Made by a program: the position numbers and the translations under genes. The notes under the pieces were generated by a model, which was not told the DNA's origin, did not search any database, and saw only the letters and a list, made by a program, of their open reading frames with translations. From the NCBI GenBank assembly GCA_024235935.1, contig JACKLL010000013.1:1-64000 (forward strand): a DNA stretch of 64,000 nt, given 5' to 3'. How positions within the stretch are numbered: position 1 is the stretch's first letter; each line of letters begins with the position of its first letter. Positions 60,712-64,000 of the stretch are shown here, piece after piece. Source of the stretch: Rhodoferax sp. (lineage in GTDB: Bacteria; Pseudomonadota; Gammaproteobacteria; Burkholderiales; Burkholderiaceae_C).

Positions 60712-62192
60712 GGTGTCTCCTTCGAGGTGGTAAGTGTCTTGTTCGCCTGCGCGGCCATGCGTGCCTTGCGTTCAGCCTGGCGCGCCGGCATGAATACCTG
60801 TTCGACCCAGCGTGTGGTCACCCGGCCCGCCTGGAAGTCGGCATGGCCCAGTACGTCACGATGGAAGGCGGCAGTTGTGGGCGGCCCATCGACATGCAGG
60901 TCGGACAGCGCCTGGCGCATCTTGTCGATGGCTTGCGCACGCGTGGGCGCATGCACGATCAGTTTGGCCAGCAGCGAGTCGTAGTGCGGCGTGATGGTGG
61001 TCCCGCTGGTACAGTGGGAGTCGCAGCGCACACCGTCGCCTTCGGGGGCCTTCCACTCCCGGACGAGGCCGGGGCGCGGCAGGAAGTTCCGGTCCGGATC
61101 CTCCGCATTGATGCGGCATTCGATGGCATGGCCCTGCAGCGCGAGATCCGACTGCTGGAGCACCAGCGGCGCACCGCCGGCAATGCGGATCTGCTCGGCC
61201 ACCAGATCGATTCCGGTGACCATCTCCGTCACCGGGTGCTCCACCTGGATGCGGGTGTTCATTTCCAGAAAGTAGAAATTCCCGTCGGTATCGTCGAGCA
61301 CGAACTCGACAGTGCCGGCACTGAAGTAGCCGACGCTGCGCGCCAGTGCCACCGCGCAAGCACCCATGCGCGCGCGGGTATCGGCATCGAGTGCCGGTGA
61401 CGGCGACTCCTCGATCAGTTTCTGGTGGCGCCGCTGGGTCGAGCATTCGCGCTCACCCAGGTGGATCACATGCCCATGGCGATCTCCGAGCAGCTGCACT
61501 TCGATGTGACGCGCATGTTCGACCAGCTTTTCGACATACAGGGTACCGTCACCGAAGGCGGCCGTGGCTTCGGCGCGGGCACTGGCGAATGCGCTGTGCA
61601 TTTCTTCGGGCGTGCGAACGATGCGCATACCGCGGCCGCCGCCACCTGCCGCGGCCTTGACCAGTACCGGGAATCCGATCCGGGTGGCATGTGCCAGTGC
61701 AAGCTCGGCATCCGGCAAGGCACCCGTGCCCGGTATCCGGGGCACCCCTGCGGCGGCAGCAAGACCGGTGGCGGATATCTTGTCTCCCATGGCCGCAATG
61801 GCCTGCGGGCTCGGGCCGATGAACACCAGACCGGCCGCCTCGCAGTCCTGCGCGAATGCGGCACGTTCCGACAGGAAGCCATAGCCCGGATGCACGGCAT
61901 CACATCCGCTGGCCAGCGCTGCCGCGATCAGCCGATCGGACAACAGATAGCTCTGGGCCGCCGGCGCCGGGCCGATCGGCACATGCTGATCGGCGAGGCG
62001 GGCAGCGAGGCTGTCCACATCGGCTTCCGAAACCGCGGCCACCGCCTCGATTCCCAGTTGCCGACAGGCCCGGACGATGCGGACGGCAATCTCGCCGCGA
62101 TTGGCCACCAGCACACGCCGGATGGGTCGTTGGCCCACAACACGGGAATCCAGCCCTGCGGCATCGGCATCGACAGCAATCGGCTGGATCAT
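60708..62192 (-). CDS. biotin carboxylase (AccC-like subunit)
   Basis: ATP-grasp enzyme that carboxylates biotin on the carrier protein, 494 residues. Motifs: RRVLVANRGEIAVRIVRACRQLGI, GCDAVHPGYGFLSERAAFA, the glycine-rich loop KAAAGGGGRGMRIV, GDRHGHVIHLGERECSTQRRHQKLIEE, the catalytic EMNTRIQVEHPVTEM and ECRINAEDPDRNFLPRPG. There is no C-terminal biotinyl domain; the carrier is encoded separately on the plus strand. The start ATG at 62192 (MIQPIAVDADAAG) has GGGGAC upstream and faces the divergent promoter region; upstream in-frame sequence runs through the operator palindrome and is not coding. Confidence 0.92.
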   Translation of the reverse strand: MIQPIAVDADAAGLDSRVVGQRPIRRVLVANRGEIAVRIVRACRQLGIEAVAAVSEADVDSLAARLADQHVPIGPAPAAQSYLLSDRLIAAALASGCDAVHPGYGFLSERAAFAQDCEAAGLVFIGPSPQAIAAMGDKISATGLAAAAGVPRIPGTGALPDAELALAHATRIGFPVLVKAAAGGGGRGMRIVRTPEEMHSAFASARAEATAAFGDGTLYVEKLVEHARHIEVQLLGDRHGHVIHLGERECSTQRRHQKLIEESPSPALDADTRARMGACAVALARSVGYFSAGTVEFVLDDTDGNFYFLEMNTRIQVEHPVTEMVTGIDLVAEQIRIAGGAPLVLQQSDLALQGHAIECRINAEDPDRNFLPRPGLVREWKAPEGDGVRCDSHCTSGTTITPHYDSLLAKLIVHAPTRAQAIDKMRQALSDLHVDGPPTTAAFHRDVLGHADFQAGRVTTRWVEQVFMPARQAERKARMAAQANKTLTTSKETP

Positions 62193-62297
62193 AAAGGTGT
62201 GTCCCCAAGTAGTGAAAACCTTTGGCGCAAGCCATGCAGAGGCCTCCGTATAAGTCGCAGATGACTCGCCTCCCCTCTGTTGCATCCAGTTTATATG

Positions 62298-62333
62298 GAT
62301 CACATTAAGATTGTCAACAATAAGAATGTGATC
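62298..62333. promoter_or_regulatory. 36-bp palindromic operator candidate in the divergent promoter
   Basis: Nested dyad with outer arms GATCACATT (62298-62306) and AATGTGATC (62325-62333) and inner arms ATTGT (62310-62314) and ACAAT (62317-62321), all centred between 62315 and 62316; 14 of 18 symmetric pairs match. ATTGT-N2-ACAAT resembles operators of GntR-family regulators (FCD subgroup), but no regulator gene is present in the window. It lies between the biotin carboxylase (minus) and biotin carrier (plus) genes and could control both. Confidence 0.65.
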
Positions 62334-62375
62334 TAACATCCGAAAAATCCCTGCAACCCTTTACTGGAGCACCCC

Positions 62376-62594
62376 ATGCCTGAAATCGCCCTCCCATCCG
62401 ACGTCACTGGCACTGTCTGGAAAGTCGAGGTTGCCGTCGGCGATTCCGTCTCCGAGGACCAGACGCTGCTCATCCTCGAGAGCATGAAGATGGAGATACC
62501 GCTTGCGGCACCTCGTGCCGGCACCGTGGTCCGATTGCTGGTGCGCGAGGGTGAGGCCGTCACCGAAGGCCAGGACCTCGTGGTGCTGGCGTGA
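62376..62594 (+). CDS. biotin carboxyl carrier protein (stand-alone biotinyl domain)
   Basis: Just 72 residues, a lone biotinyl/lipoyl domain. The biotinylation motif ESMKMEIP places the modified Lys at residue 38; the flanking GDSVSEDQTLLILESMKM and GTVVRLLVREGEAVTEGQDLVVL are typical. It carries CO2 between the biotin carboxylase (60708-62192) and carboxyltransferase (56010-57572), both on the opposite strand. Such short carriers occur in acyl-CoA carboxylases of several bacteria. Its stop overlaps the GTG of the following ligase gene (GTGA). Confidence 0.92.
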   Translation: MPEIALPSDVTGTVWKVEVAVGDSVSEDQTLLILESMKMEIPLAAPRAGTVVRLLVREGEAVTEGQDLVVLA

Positions 62595-64000
62595 ACACCG
62601 CACCGAACGTCACGCAAGTCCGCGCGTCCGGCGATGGCCGTCCCGCGCGCCCCCCGGACGATTCGGTCATCGCAGGCGGACTGATCAGCTGGGCGGCGGC
62701 GCAACACGGCGAGCGGCCTTCGCTGATCCTCGGCTCGCAGACCCTGAGCCACATCGACGTCGAGGTCCGCAGCAATCGGATGGCGCAGGCGCTGATCACG
62801 CTTGGACTTCGACCCGGCGAACGCATCGCTGTCCTGCTGGAGAACTCGCTGGAAAGCGTGGACAGCGTATTCGGCGCGGAGAAGGCGGCCCTGACCTTCG
62901 TTGCATTGAACGCGCGCCATACGCTGGCCGAACACCTCGACATCCTCGAGGACGCGCAGGCCAGCGCGGTGTTGCTGGGCCCGCAGTTCGCGCCGCTGGC
63001 CGCCGCGCTGTCGCAGGCGCGCGGCGCACGGCTGCCCGAGTTGCGCCTGCTACTCAGCCAGGGCTTTGTGTCGACCGCGTGCGTGGACATCGGTGCCGCC
63101 TGCGCTACCGCAGCCCCAACGCCACCGCGCCTTGAAGTCCGCCGCGCGCAGGTGATGCGTATCGCGTACACCTCCGGCACCACCGGAAAGCCCAAGGGCG
63201 TCTCCTACACGGTGGAGCGCTGGATGGACCGACTGCACAACCACTTCCTGGCGATGGAGTACGGCCTCGGTGTCGACGATGCCATGCTGCATGTGGGTCC
63301 GCTGACACACGCCGCCGGCGTCTACCTGTTTCCCTGCTTTCTGCGCGGTGCACGCAACATCGTGCAGAACCGTTTCGACCCGCCGGCCCTGCTGACTGCC
63401 ATCGCCCGGCACCGGATCACCCACCTGATGCTGGTGCCGACCATGATGGGGCGGCTGGTCGACGCCATCGAAAGCGGCGCTCCGTGCGATCTGTCTTCGC
63501 TGCGCCGCATCCACTACGGGACCGCGCCTACACCGGTGTCCTTGATCCGGCGCGCACAAGCCGTCTTTGGTCCGATCCTGCGCCAGCAATACGGAATGAC
63601 CGAGGCCGTACAGCCCCTGACCGTGCTGTACCCGCATGAACACGTCGGCGACAGTCCCGATGGGGCCGACGACCCCATCGGCTCCTGCGGCAGGCCCACC
63701 TGCAACGTGCAGATCGTGCTGCGCGACAAGAATGGCCAACCTGTCGCGCAGGGCGAGGTGGGCGAGATCACGATTGCCCACCTGGGCATCGGCAAGGTCG
63801 AACTGTGGCGCAGACCACAGGCGATGGCCGAGGTCGTGCGTGATGGCTGGTTCTACACCGGCGACCTCGCGCGATTCGATGCACAGGGCTACCTGCATAT
63901 CGTCGGTCGCAACAAGGAGATGATCATCAGCGGCGGGTTCAACGTCTATGCGCGGGAGGTCGAGGACGCGCTGGCCAGCCACCCTGCCGTGCTCGAAGCT
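62591..64000 (+). CDS. AMP-forming acyl-CoA synthetase (partial, runs off window)
   Basis: Translated from the GTG at 62591, overlapping the biotin carrier stop by 4 bases; 470 codons are present and the frame is still open at the window end. Class I adenylate-forming enzyme (ANL superfamily): phosphate loop YTSGTTGKPKG near residue 197, MLVPTMMGRLVDAIESG, HYGTAPTPVSLIRRA, the aromatic motif QQYGMTEA, GWFYTGDLARFDAQGYLHIVGR and IISGGFNVYAREVEDAL. The missing C-terminus should hold the catalytic Lys. It activates a carboxylic acid to acyl-CoA with ATP. It probably supplies or salvages the CoA ester used by the carboxylase encoded alongside (inference). Substrate unknown. Confidence 0.9.
   Translation, partial: MNTAPNVTQVRASGDGRPARPPDDSVIAGGLISWAAAQHGERPSLILGSQTLSHIDVEVRSNRMAQALITLGLRPGERIAVLLENSLESVDSVFGAEKAALTFVALNARHTLAEHLDILEDAQASAVLLGPQFAPLAAALSQARGARLPELRLLLSQGFVSTACVDIGAACATAAPTPPRLEVRRAQVMRIAYTSGTTGKPKGVSYTVERWMDRLHNHFLAMEYGLGVDDAMLHVGPLTHAAGVYLFPCFLRGARNIVQNRFDPPALLTAIARHRITHLMLVPTMMGRLVDAIESGAPCDLSSLRRIHYGTAPTPVSLIRRAQAVFGPILRQQYGMTEAVQPLTVLYPHEHVGDSPDGADDPIGSCGRPTCNVQIVLRDKNGQPVAQGEVGEITIAHLGIGKVELWRRPQAMAEVVRDGWFYTGDLARFDAQGYLHIVGRNKEMIISGGFNVYAREVEDALASHPAVLEA

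Noticed and set aside
1..64000. CRISPR arrays, tRNA/rRNA genes, insertion sequences, prophage genes
   Set aside because: No regularly spaced repeats, cloverleaf-like or rRNA-like segments, transposases, integrases or phage structural genes were recognised on either strand.

Overview
The window is a GC-rich bacterial chromosome segment that is mostly one large flagellar locus, followed by a small catabolic/uptake cluster. A betaproteobacterium of the order Burkholderiales, probably Alcaligenaceae-like, fits best. The reasons are an FlhDC master regulator next to motAB, two Bug-type (tripartite tricarboxylate) periplasmic receptors, and the Bordetella-like gene order fliR...fliE / fliT-fliS-fliD-fliC / flhDC-motAB / flhBA / fliA-flgMNA / flgB-L. 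The species assignment is inference.

Layout. 0.3-2.2 kb: ABC-F ATPase Uup. 2.3-5.8 kb: a soluble signalling module made of a CheA-like kinase without its CheW-type domain, a receiver-first NarX-type histidine kinase, and a LuxR/NarL-type response regulator. 5.8-16.8 kb (minus strand): fliF-fliG-fliH-fliI-fliJ-fliK-fliL-fliM-fliN-fliO-fliP-fliQ-fliR, with fliE divergent. 17.3-19.5 kb: fliT, fliS, fliD. 19.7-23.0 kb: two divergent flagellin genes; the minus-strand copy has a one-base frameshift and the plus-strand copy is intact. 23.0-32.2 kb (minus strand): a sugar-nucleotide and glycosyltransferase operon made of a TPR/SPINDLY-type O-GlcNAc-transferase homologue, glucose-1-phosphate cytidylyltransferase, CDP-glucose 4,6-dehydratase, a 3,5-epimerase, two sugar C-methyltransferases, an NAD-dependent epimerase and a CmcI-type protein. 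Its position between flagellin and flhDC suggests flagellin glycosylation. Four of its eight genes carry several frameshifts. 32.6-41.6 kb (plus): flhD, flhC, motA, motB, cheY, flhB, flhA, flhF, fliA, with no cheA/W/R/B/Z between motB and flhB and no flhG after flhF. 41.7-43.3 kb (minus): flgN, flgM, flgA. 43.4-53.7 kb (plus): flgB to flgL, followed by an HDOD-domain protein.

55.0-64.0 kb: a divergent cluster. The minus-strand operon encodes a biotin carboxylase, two Bug receptors, a SucC/SucD-like acyl-CoA synthetase pair and a carboxyltransferase. The plus-strand unit encodes a 72-residue biotin carrier and an AMP-forming acyl-CoA ligase cut by the window edge. Together they look like an uptake, CoA-activation and carboxylation route for an unidentified organic acid. 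A 36-bp palindrome in the divergent promoter region is a candidate operator.

Flagellar regulation is partly visible. FlhDC sits at the top, FliA/FlgM form the sigma-28 checkpoint, and four good sigma-28 promoter matches were found by eye, upstream of each flagellin, fliS and flgM. No tRNA, rRNA, CRISPR array, insertion sequence or prophage was recognised.
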